A DNA stretch of 64,000 bases from Calditrichota bacterium. Lineage in GTDB: Bacteria > Electryoneota > RPQS01. The translations under genes were made by a program, and so were the position numbers. Below are positions 16,702-24,147 of the stretch, piece after piece (position 1 is the first letter of the stretch; every line of letters begins with the position of its first letter). A model generated the notes under the pieces. It was not told the origin of the DNA. It did not search any database and saw only the letters and a program-made list of their open reading frames with translations. The stretch spans positions 1 through 64,000 of the forward strand of contig JACJWA010000002.1 in the NCBI GenBank assembly GCA_020637395.1. Direction: 5' to 3'.

Positions 16702-17627
16702 AGCTCTACCGTATCCGGCTTGCTCAGCGGTCGCCGTTCGGATCGGCGGGGCATTCGGACACGCTGTTCGGGCAACTATGTTGGCAGCAGCGTTTCCGCA
16801 GCACGGAAAGCGAATTCAAGGAGTGGCTGTTGCGTTTCGATACGAAGGAGCCGCCGTTTGTGGTGTCCGATCTGTTCGCCGGGGGCCGGTTGCCGAAACC
16901 CATGATCCGCGTCCCCTTCGAGAAGGCGACTCACAAAGCCGACTATGCCAAGCAGAAAGCCGCCAAGCAGGCTCGCTACCTCAACGAGACCGATTTCCAC
17001 GCCGTTTGCGCGGGAACTCCTTTGACCGAGGTCACGGGAGTGAGCGATGGCATCGCGTCGGATGAGCGTTGGCAGGCACGGCTCGACCGTGCGAACGGCT
17101 CAACCGGCGGCGATGGGTCGTCGGGCCAGCTTTTTCCAACGATCACATGGCACGTCGAAGCCCGGGAAAGTTCCGGTTTCCTCGATCTATACGTCCGCGC
17201 GACAGAGCAGGGATTAGCCGAACTCCTCAGTTTGCTCCGCGACCTTAGCCGGATCGGTTACGGTCGGGACAAGGGGGTTGGCGTCGGCCAGTTCGAGCTG
17301 GCCACCGAGCATCCTCAAGAATTGGACTGGGACAACTTGGATCACGCGAACGGCTTTGTCAGTCTCTCGAGCTTTGTGCCTGCCGCAGACGATCCGACAG
17401 ACGGTCGTTGGCGCTTACGCGTTAAGTACGGAAGGTTAGGCGAGAATGCGGGCGGCGATAACCCTTTCAAGAAGCCGCTGATTCAACTGGAAGCCGGTGC
17501 GACATTCAAGACTGGCAGCAGGCCCTCGCCGTTCTACGGCCGGATGGTGAAGGAGCTTGCGCCGGGGTTTCCTGAAGCGGTGCAGTGTGGGCTGACGGTC
17601 GCGGTGCCGATCATCTTGCGCGAATAG
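16698..17627 (+). CDS. csm4: Csm4, Cas5-type subunit of the type III-A complex
   Basis: 309 aa. Caps the crRNA 5' handle and contacts Cas10. Two RAMP halves are visible: the start KLYRIRLAQRSPFG with HSDTLFGQLCW, and RIGYGRDKGVGVGQFEL around 190-210. It overlaps csm3 by ATGA. No csm5 follows: the next 220 bp are a CRISPR leader. Csm5 normally caps the other end of the backbone, so either Csm3 or Csm4 replaces it or csm5 lies elsewhere. Confidence 0.92.
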   Translation: MKLYRIRLAQRSPFGSAGHSDTLFGQLCWQQRFRSTESEFKEWLLRFDTKEPPFVVSDLFAGGRLPKPMIRVPFEKATHKADYAKQKAAKQARYLNETDFHAVCAGTPLTEVTGVSDGIASDERWQARLDRANGSTGGDGSSGQLFPTITWHVEARESSGFLDLYVRATEQGLAELLSLLRDLSRIGYGRDKGVGVGQFELATEHPQELDWDNLDHANGFVSLSSFVPAADDPTDGRWRLRVKYGRLGENAGGDNPFKKPLIQLEAGATFKTGSRPSPFYGRMVKELAPGFPEAVQCGLTVAVPIILRE

Positions 17628-17847
17628 CAAACCTCGCGAACCACAAGCTGTTTCGTACCATGCACGGCCAACTCTATTGTGGAAAAGAGTTTGCCGGGTG
17701 CACTGCGAAACCGATTCGCAAAACTTGTTTTTCGTAGCGTTAGACAAGAAACGCGCGCAGCTTTGCATCCAAAAAAAAGCGCGCAGATACCCTTTCGCGA
17801 AACCGGGGTACTAGCATGTTGTAATTGCAGGATGTACAAAGCCTGCC
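17628..17847 (+). promoter_or_regulatory. Leader of CRISPR array 1
   Basis: 220 bp between csm4 and the first repeat. The last 42 bases (17806-17847) align without gaps to the same stretch of leader 2 (29 of 42 identical). Both hold an inverted repeat GCAGG (17827-17831) and CCTGC (17842-17846), one base before the first repeat, and a TAAT box just upstream. This is probably the site that directs Cas1-Cas2 integration and may include the array promoter. Confidence 0.75.
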
Positions 17848-18241
17848 GTTGTAACGAACAGTTTGGGCATTAGCCTATTGAGACCTGGTTAGTTAAAGTC
17901 ATAGTTTTAATGGTCACGTTGTAACGAACAGTTTGGGCATTAGCCTATTGAGACGAAGAGTCCGATGATTTTCTGGTACGTCATATTGTTGTAACGAACA
18001 GTTTGGGCATTAGCCTATTGAGACTACCCCGCTGTCGAGGTAGCCGTGAATATCCACAGTTGTAACGAACAGTTTGGGCATTAGCCTATTGAGACGCGGG
18101 ATGTGCGGGCGTTTTTGCGATGGTGTCACGAGCGTTGTAACGATCAGTTTGGGCATTAGCCTATTGAGACGGCGAGGAGTTGTCACACGTCCAAATCTTG
18201 CCGCGTTGTAACGAACAGTTTGGGCATTAGCCTATTGAAAG
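17848..18241 (+). CRISPR. CRISPR array 1, six 37-bp repeats
   Basis: Repeats start at 17848, 17918, 17988, 18059, 18134 and 18205. Each begins GTTGTAACGAACAG and ends ATTAGCCTATTGAGAC. The fifth has one change (CGATCAG) and the sixth is degenerate at its end (ATTGAAAG), which marks the leader-distal side and plus-strand transcription. The five spacers are 33, 33, 34, 38 and 34 bp. The last eight repeat bases, ATTGAGAC, would form the crRNA 5' handle after Cas6 cutting. Repeats share their 3' 26 bases, apart from one, with array 2, so the same Cas6 domain should process both. Confidence 0.98.
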
Positions 18242-18245
18242 GAAA

Positions 18246-18266
18246 CGCCGCCTGCTAAAGGCGGCG
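18246..18266. terminator. GC-rich hairpin after array 1
   Basis: A perfect 7-bp stem CGCCGCC/GGCGGCG with loop TGCTAAA, five bases after the last repeat and eight before the next start codon. On the minus strand the stem is followed by a T-rich TTTCCTTT, so it could stop antisense transcription into the array. On the plus strand it may slow transcription or shape the 5' end of the next mRNA. Confidence 0.5.
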
Positions 18267-18273
18267 CGTCAAT

Positions 18274-21111
18274 ATGAGTACCGAATCTTTGCGTGTTGCG
18301 CGGCTGGCGTGCGACCTGACGTTCACGCGCGCGACCACGATAGATCCCTATCCCGGCTCGACTTTGCACGGCTTGGTTGCGTCGAGCGTGCTCTCTTACG
18401 CTGCCGACCTGCCGTGGCCCTGGAGACAAGACAACGAACGGTTGACCGCCGCGCTTGATTTGTTGGAAAACCGGCCGCCACCACCCAAACAATCGCGCCC
18501 CTACGCGCTGGCGGTTTCCGAATGGGGACGGCCCCTGGAACTCGCCTGCGACGAGACGTATCGCTTTGAGCTAATCTTGCTAAACGAAGGAGTCACGTGG
18601 TGGCGAGTCTTCTGCGCCGCGCTGGCCCGGCGCGGTGACGACACACGGGCGCGCGGTGCGTTCGCAGGGAATTTCACGCTGCGGGTGCACGATCTCCTCG
18701 CTGACCGCGCTCTCCATTGGCAGGACGTCCACGCAGAACTCGCGCAGATGGAGAGTTCCGCCCTCCAGGCCCGTTCGGACCTGCTGCGCGCTGCCGGGCA
18801 TTGGACCCTCGACCTCGCTTCACCGCTTGCACTGGACGCTCCCGGACGCGGTGTGCTGTCGCCGTCGCAATTGACCTCCGACCACCTCGCGAAAGCCGTG
18901 GCCGCACGAGTCAGCAAGCTCGGCGCGGCGGAGCTGATTCCGCCCACTTGGCCGGGCCGCGACAGCCTGACGAAAAACCTGACGGATGCGCAATTGCAGC
19001 ATCGCATCACCGAGTCGCACGAAAAGGCCGAAAAACTCTGGCTGCGCGGAGTCGTCGGCACGCTGACACTCAATCAGGAGTGGGAAGCATGGCTGCCCGC
19101 GCTGTGCCTGTGCGAACTCGCGGGCCTCGGCGTCAACACGACGTACGGTAAAGGTCGCTTCGCGTTGCGCGCACTCGCGGCGGAACAGCCGCTCGTCACG
19201 CTGACGGACGTCGCGAATCTTACGCTCTTGACCGCCGCGCGGAATCAGGGCGATGGCGATGATTTGACAGACCGCGAAGTGGACGACGACGAGCTGCTCG
19301 AACTCTCGCGCGAACTTGAACACGATAGCTACGAGCCGCAGCCGTTGCGCGCGCTCAACCTTTCGAAAGCGAGCGGCGGTGTGCGAGAACTCTCCGTGCC
19401 CGTGCCGCGCGACATGATCGTTCAGCGGGCTTTGGTTTCGCTACTGCGTCCGTTGATCGAAAGCCGGCTGGAAGCCTCGAGCTATGCCTTTCGCAAGGGA
19501 CGCTCGCGCTATCAGGCTGCGAACGTCGTGGACAAACTGCGCGTCGCGGGCTATACTCATTTCTGCCGTGCCGATGTGGATCGCTTCTTCGACGTTGTGC
19601 TGCACGCGAAGTTTGAGAACCAGCTGCAACAACTCAAGCTGACGCCCGAAGTCATCGGGCTGGTCATGCGGTGCTTGCGTGCGGACCTCGACATCGGCGG
19701 CCGACGCGTGCAGCGCACCAAGGGCTTGCCGCAAGGAGCGCCCCTATCGCCGCTCTTGGCCAATCTTTATCTCGACGGCTTTGACGAGGCGATGGCGCAG
19801 GCGGGCTATCGTCTCGTGCGCTTCGCCGACGACTTCCTGATTGCGGCCCGTTCGGAAGACGACGCGCGGATCGCCGGGGAATGTGCGGCTCGGGAATTGG
19901 CGAAGCTTGGTCTCGCGCTGGACGCGGACAAAACATCCATTGTCAGTTTCGATCAGGGCTTCACGTTTCTCGGCTTCGTGTTTTCGCGTTCTTTGGTACT
20001 CGAGCGCGAACGCCATCGCCAGAAGGAACACGTTCACGTCGCGCTGCCGGAGGAGTCTCCTGAAATGCTCGCACGCGCAACGGGAGTTGAGACCGATCCG
20101 CTGCTGCGCTCCGTGCACGTGGAGGGTTACGAGCAGCGCGTCACGAATGAACACGACCGGCTCGTTATTCGCCGCGAACACAGTGAAGTCGCTCGTCTGC
20201 CGTTTTCGTGGGTGCGCGAGATCACCGTTGCGGGTGGCGCCCACGTCAGTTCGGGCGTGATTCAGCGCGCGCTTGATCTCGACATTCCCATCTGGTTTGT
20301 GGGTCGCAGTGGACAGTTGACGGGCAAGTTGGCGCGTAGCGACAGCGATCCGTCTGAACTCTGGCTCAGGCAGCAGGCACTCGCGCAGACACAGGAGGTT
20401 GCGACGCGCGTGGGTCAGTCCTTGGTACGAGCGAAGCTCTTGAATCAGGCGGCAATTCTGCGGCGTTATGCAGACGTGGAATCTGCCGTGCGGGGCGCGA
20501 GTGACTTGCGCGAGCTGGCGGCGCATGTCTATGACACCCACTCGGTTCCCGCGTTAGTGGGACTCGAAGGTCGCGCCGCCGCTCTCTATTTCGCCGTGTG
20601 GCGTCAGTTGGTGCCCGAAGACCTGAACTTCCGCGCGCGTCAACAGCGTCCAGCGCGGGATCCTATAAATGTGCTCTTGAATATCGGCTACACGCGGTTG
20701 CGCGCGCAAGTGCGGGGCATGGTGGAGCGGCACGGACTCTCGCCGTTTCAAGGGTTCGTGCACCAAAGTCGCGCGGGCGACACGGGACCGCGTCGTCATG
20801 ACGCGCTGGTATCGGACTTGATGGAGCCGTTTCGTCCGTTAGTGGATCGCACGGTTTTGGCGCTCGTGCGCAAAGCTCAGATCAACGCCGCGCACTTTAC
20901 GTATGTCGAAAAGGCCGAGCCGCCCTGCCGTCTGGCCGCGCCCGGTCGCGCGCTCTATTACGAACGTTGGGAGACAGCCTGCCGCGCTCCGGTGACCTAT
21001 CAGCGCAAGTCGCTGACGCTCGTGCGCGCGCTGGATCATTTTGTGCATGATTTCCGAGACTGGGTAGCCCGTGGCTGTGTCGGCGATATCAAAGTCTTCC
21101 TCTTGAAGTAA
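18274..21111 (+). CDS. cas1: Cas6-reverse transcriptase-Cas1 fusion
   Basis: 945 aa, three enzymes in one chain. Residues about 1-310: Cas6 crRNA-processing RAMP domain, with the glycine-rich GLGVNTTYGKGRFAL at its end. About 340-590: group-II-intron-like reverse transcriptase with D434-x-D436 (CRADVDRFFDVV), QGAPLSPLLANLYL, and a FADD box at 517-520, the usual YADD with Phe. About 600-945: Cas1 integrase with E765 (GLEGRAAALYF), H830 (GFVHQSRAG), and D848/E851 (SDLMEPFRP), so all catalytic sites are present. Such fusions acquire spacers from RNA as well as DNA in Marinomonas. It starts eight bases after the array-1 hairpin, and cas2 begins three bases after its stop. Intact and very GC-rich compared with the 33-45 kb region. 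Confidence 0.96.
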   Translation: MSTESLRVARLACDLTFTRATTIDPYPGSTLHGLVASSVLSYAADLPWPWRQDNERLTAALDLLENRPPPPKQSRPYALAVSEWGRPLELACDETYRFELILLNEGVTWWRVFCAALARRGDDTRARGAFAGNFTLRVHDLLADRALHWQDVHAELAQMESSALQARSDLLRAAGHWTLDLASPLALDAPGRGVLSPSQLTSDHLAKAVAARVSKLGAAELIPPTWPGRDSLTKNLTDAQLQHRITESHEKAEKLWLRGVVGTLTLNQEWEAWLPALCLCELAGLGVNTTYGKGRFALRALAAEQPLVTLTDVANLTLLTAARNQGDGDDLTDREVDDDELLELSRELEHDSYEPQPLRALNLSKASGGVRELSVPVPRDMIVQRALVSLLRPLIESRLEASSYAFRKGRSRYQAANVVDKLRVAGYTHFCRADVDRFFDVVLHAKFENQLQQLKLTPEVIGLVMRCLRADLDIGGRRVQRTKGLPQGAPLSPLLANLYLDGFDEAMAQAGYRLVRFADDFLIAARSEDDARIAGECAARELAKLGLALDADKTSIVSFDQGFTFLGFVFSRSLVLERERHRQKEHVHVALPEESPEMLARATGVETDPLLRSVHVEGYEQRVTNEHDRLVIRREHSEVARLPFSWVREITVAGGAHVSSGVIQRALDLDIPIWFVGRSGQLTGKLARSDSDPSELWLRQQALAQTQEVATRVGQSLVRAKLLNQAAILRRYADVESAVRGASDLRELAAHVYDTHSVPALVGLEGRAAALYFAVWRQLVPEDLNFRARQQRPARDPINVLLNIGYTRLRAQVRGMVERHGLSPFQGFVHQSRAGDTGPRRHDALVSDLMEPFRPLVDRTVLALVRKAQINAAHFTYVEKAEPPCRLAAPGRALYYERWETACRAPVTYQRKSLTLVRALDHFVHDFRDWVARGCVGDIKVFLLK

Positions 21112-21114
21112 CTC

Positions 21115-21414
21115 ATGCTGGTCACGGTCGTCTATCACTTGGCCTCTCCCGCGCGCCGCAAACGGCTTGAGCGACGGCTCGCGCGTCACGGGTTTCGGAT
21201 GCACGTCGGCTGCTATGACCTTGATCTGTCGCGCGAGGAGTTGCGGACCTTGATTACCGACTTGCAGGCGTATGAGTGGGGCGCGGGCGATAGCTTGCGA
21301 CTGATTGAGTTCTGCCGTCGGTGCGAGCGGCGCGTGTGGTATGTCGGCCTGCCGCCGCGCCGTCCGGCTCAGGCGTATATTATAGTAGAGGATCAGGAGC
21401 GAATTGTCCGTTGA
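21115..21414 (+). CDS. cas2: Cas2, adaptation subunit
   Basis: 99 aa. Ferredoxin-like dimer that bridges Cas1 dimers during spacer integration. It begins MLVTVVYHLASPARRKRLER; the family normally has Tyr-Asp at this place and here has Tyr-His (H8), so the putative nuclease aspartate is missing. The integration role does not need it. The C-terminus QAYIIVEDQERIV is the usual swapped strand. Three bases after cas1. Confidence 0.93.
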   Translation: MLVTVVYHLASPARRKRLERRLARHGFRMHVGCYDLDLSREELRTLITDLQAYEWGAGDSLRLIEFCRRCERRVWYVGLPPRRPAQAYIIVEDQERIVR

Positions 21415-21634
21415 GCCGAAAGTGCGAGTCTCGGGGGTAACTCGCGTGACTGGCAACAAATGCTGAAGTCACAAGGGGTTGTCACGACGTGCTTCAAATT
21501 CATTCGCACCTCTTGTAAATGCTGGGATTAAGTCGTATTATGAGTTGCCGAGTTGCTTGTGAAAAAGGTGCAAGCTACGACTCGCACCACACGGGTTCTA
21601 ACCTATTATAATCGCAGGACTTCGAGGGCCTGCG
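21415..21634 (+). promoter_or_regulatory. Leader of CRISPR array 2
   Basis: 220 bp from the cas2 stop to the first repeat. A TATAAT hexamer lies at 21607-21612, with no clear -35 box at the ideal distance. The terminal 42 bases (21593-21634) match leader 1, including the GCAGG (21614-21618) / CCTGC (21629-21633) inverted repeat at the same spacing and the same one-base gap to the repeat. Confidence 0.75.
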
Positions 21635-22439
21635 GTATCAAAACAGTTCGGGCATTAGCCTATTGAGACTTCTGGAGCCGATCCAGATGGTGTTCTCTCC
21701 CTGCGTATCAAAACAGTTCGGGCATTAGCCTATTGAGACTTCTACATGAAGCGAACACTGTACAGTGCTCTCCTCGTATCAAAACAGTTCGGGCATTAGC
21801 CTATTGAGACTTCTTCTCCCTCTACCTATTTGTTCCTGCACATTTTGTATCAAAACAGTTCGGGCATTAGCCTATTGAGACTTCTAACATGCCGAGTGCT
21901 TGGCGATACAGATCGAGTATCAAAACAGTTCGGGCATTAGCCTATTGAGACCTTCTGTCCTGTCCGACCATGTAGCGTGGTATGGCGAGTATCAAAACAG
22001 TTCGGGCATTAGCCTATTGAGACTTCTCAAGTTCATGATGAACTCCTGTTCTGTATAGTATCAAAACAGTTCGGGCATTAGCCTATTGAGACTTCTTCGG
22101 TCGCCAAACTCGTCTTTCGTTCTTGGGTATCAAAACAGTTCGGGCATTAGCCTATCGAGACTTCTTCGGTCGCCAAACTCGTCTTTCGTTCTTGGGTATC
22201 AAAACAGTTCGGGCATTAGCCTATTGAGACTTCTACTACTTCTCCTACTGATCAGCCCTTCTGGGTATCAAAACAGTTCGGGCATTAGCCTATTGAGACT
22301 TTTTTTTCGCTGCAGCAATAGCCGAATGAATTCGAGTATCAAAACAGTTCGGGCATTAGCCTATTGAGACTCTGGTGACGAGCGTAAATTTTTGCACGTT
22401 ACGTGTATCAAAGCAGTTCGGGCATTAGCCTATTGAATG
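21635..22439 (+). CRISPR. CRISPR array 2, twelve 35-bp repeats
   Basis: Repeats start at 21635, 21705, 21776, 21847, 21917, 21989, 22058, 22127, 22196, 22265, 22336 and 22405. They begin GTATCAAAACAG and end ATTAGCCTATTGAGAC. Repeat 8 has one change (CTATCGAGAC). Repeat 12 is degenerate (AAAGCAG and a final ATTGAATG), marking the distal end. Eleven spacers of 34-37 bp. Spacers 7 and 8 are identical. Eight of eleven spacers begin with TTCT, a ninth with CTTCT; only the two oldest, leader-distal ones lack it, so the working repeat may be 39 bp in the younger part. Confidence 0.98.
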
Positions 22440-22717
22440 AAAAAGCCCCGCTCGAAAGAGCGGGGCTGAGATTTCAAGAATGGCGCCGGAGCCTTTTGGG
22501 GCTGTTGAGTTAGGACCGGAGAGAGATCCTGCCATACTGATTTGTGTGTACAACTAATTCATGTTCTTATCCGGGTGTAAGCTCGAGAAACGTCGCATTT
22601 CAAAACCAAATCGCATGCCCACCCATTGCAACCATTGAATCGGAACAAACTAAGGGGAGTCCTGACATTGCCTTCCAACCAATAGGCCTGGCCTCTTTGG
22701 AGTAAGTCACAGTCCCC
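22440..22717. other. Non-coding stretch between array 2 and the mutasome operon
   Basis: Apart from the hairpin at 22444-22467 I see no gene. The only open frame, on the minus strand at 22559-22756, crosses the promoter of the next operon, has no recognisable domain and is best ignored. Confidence 0.5.
22444..22467 (-). terminator. Terminator-like hairpin bordering array 2
   Basis: Perfect 10-bp stem AGCCCCGCTC/GAGCGGGGCT with a GAAA loop, five bases after the last repeat. The run of five A before it becomes TTTTT on the minus strand, so it best fits termination of antisense transcripts before they enter the array. It may also end plus-strand array RNA less efficiently. Confidence 0.7.
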
Positions 22718-22746
22718 TTGACTCAGGGGGCTTTTCTTAGTATAAT
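22714..22746 (+). promoter_or_regulatory. Sigma-70 promoter of the imuB-dnaE2 operon
   Basis: TTGACT at 22718-22723, a 17-bp spacer and TATAAT at 22741-22746, a near-consensus housekeeping promoter with a start site near 22753. The -35 box lies inside a small inverted repeat CCCCT/AGGGG (22714-22729) followed by CTTTTCTT, which itself looks like a weak terminator. GAACAAATGTGC near the start site only weakly resembles a LexA box. Confidence 0.7.
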
Positions 22747-22778
22747 AAGTGAACAAATGTGCAATAAAGATTCACGAA

Positions 22779-23924
22779 ATGTTTGTATTTGTTTCACTTA
22801 ATCAGTTCTATCTCATTGGCCAGTCAGGACGACAAGAGGTGCTCGTTCGGGACAAGAAGGTCGTAGAAGCAGCGCCAGAAGCTTCACGGTTTGGGATCGT
22901 TTCAGGAATCCCGGTTAGGCTTGCCCGTCGCAGATGTCCGGGGCTGACCGTTCGCGAGTTTCGGGCAGAGGACTATGCGGAACGATTCGAGGTTGCTTGG
23001 TCGGTCTTTGCCAAATACACTCCGATGATAGAGACTACGGATTTTCATCAGGGCTATCTGGACCTCACGCACGACGTTCGACGGTTCGGCAGCGCGGAGA
23101 ACTTGCTTCATGAGCTTGCAGAAGAGCTACGCAACGCAACGGGATTGCGATTCGATTGGGGAGGAGGCAAAGACAAGTGGATGGCTTGGCTGGCAAGAGA
23201 GCACAATCAGTTCATCGATCCGGCAATGGAGTCCCTCGTCTTGTCCAAGCTGACGGTTGAATCAATGTCATTGCCCGAGCGTGTCACGGAGCGTTTGCAT
23301 CACTTCGACATTCACACCGTGGCGCAGGTTCTGAGCCTCCCCTCGGGTTTCCTGGAGTCACATCTCGGATTTGATCGAGAGTTTGTTCTGAAAAGATTGA
23401 CGCGACACAAAGAACCCGTACGCCCGAACTTTCCACCGCCCGAAATCACCGCTGCTGCTGACGTTAGTGATTCGGATGAAGGCGCAGTCGCACGTGCCGT
23501 GGCTCAGGTTTGTCAAGAACTCATTCAGAATCTGCAAGTCAAGGGCGTCCAAGCGACCTCGCTAAAGATTACCTGTCAAACGAAGAGCAGGGCAATCGAG
23601 TGGACGCACAAGCTCTCACGGACGACACTTTCTTCCGCAAGACTTGAAGGAATCATACTTGAGTCTTTGCCCCCTGAGTCCCGACCGATACTAACAGGAA
23701 TTCGAGTTCAGGCTCTCGGTTTGCTGCCGAACCCGGTCAGGCAGAACACGCTTTGGGAAGACAGGCAAAGAGAGAAGAGCGAAGAGCAAATCGACCGCTT
23801 GAGAAGCAGGCTTAATGACCGATATAGAAGCAACATTTTGCTGAGCGGCAAAGAAGCCTTTGAGCGGCAGCAGCCACGATTTGCGCAATTGGTCTATCGA
23901 ACGCGCGGACTTGTGCTCCCTTGA
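22779..23924 (+). CDS. imuB: ImuB-type Y-family polymerase-like protein
   Basis: 381 aa from the ATG at 22779; the start at 22749 overlaps the probable transcription start and is less likely. ImuB proteins are catalytically dead Y-family polymerases that bring DnaE2 to the sliding clamp for mutagenic repair. The fold is recognisable (EASRFGIVSGIPVRLARRRCP, YLDLTHDVRRFG, then a helix-hairpin-helix and little-finger region), while the catalytic acidic residues are gone: the first motif reads FVSLNQFYLI and the second TTDFHQGYLD instead of SIDEAYLD. It is followed two bases later by a small DUF6504-like gene and then dnaE2. No imuA is visible. Confidence 0.85.
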   Translation: MFVFVSLNQFYLIGQSGRQEVLVRDKKVVEAAPEASRFGIVSGIPVRLARRRCPGLTVREFRAEDYAERFEVAWSVFAKYTPMIETTDFHQGYLDLTHDVRRFGSAENLLHELAEELRNATGLRFDWGGGKDKWMAWLAREHNQFIDPAMESLVLSKLTVESMSLPERVTERLHHFDIHTVAQVLSLPSGFLESHLGFDREFVLKRLTRHKEPVRPNFPPPEITAAADVSDSDEGAVARAVAQVCQELIQNLQVKGVQATSLKITCQTKSRAIEWTHKLSRTTLSSARLEGIILESLPPESRPILTGIRVQALGLLPNPVRQNTLWEDRQREKSEEQIDRLRSRLNDRYRSNILLSGKEAFERQQPRFAQLVYRTRGLVLP

Positions 23925-23925
23925 C

Positions 23926-24147
23926 ATGGTACCGATCCACGTTAACTGTACTTCAAGCACGCCGAACTCACTAAGCTGGCGCGGTCAAACACAGTCCGTT
24001 GTTTGTGTATTGGATCATTGGTGGGAAGCAGGACGCTGGTGGGAGGCCGAAGCCGCGCGTGAGTTCTTTCTCGTGTTAACGGAGCAACGCCGTCTCCTCC
24101 TTTGCAGAAATCCGAATTCGGGAGACTGGTTTGCGAAACCGGCATGA
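23926..24147 (+). CDS. Small DUF6504-like protein between imuB and dnaE2
   Basis: 73 aa from the ATG at 23926, two bases after the imuB stop. The pattern LSWRGQTQSVVCVLDHWWEAGRWW and a closing SGDWFAKPA is typical of the small Trp-rich protein (DUF6504) often coded with ImuB and DnaE2. Its function is unknown. Its stop overlaps the dnaE2 start as ATGA, so translation is coupled. A reading from 23860 would run into imuB and is less likely. Confidence 0.75.
   Translation: MVPIHVNCTSSTPNSLSWRGQTQSVVCVLDHWWEAGRWWEAEAAREFFLVLTEQRRLLLCRNPNSGDWFAKPA

Noticed and set aside
22086..22367. 93-aa frame inside CRISPR array 2
   Set aside because: It is a translation of repeats and spacers and carries the repeat period.
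22559..22756. Minus-strand 65-aa frame before imuB
   Set aside because: It crosses a near-consensus promoter in the opposite direction and shows no protein-like pattern.
22751..22762. GAACAAATGTGC as a LexA box of the mutasome operon
   Set aside because: Only half of the Gram-positive-type box fits, and LexA sites differ between phyla; not enough to claim it.
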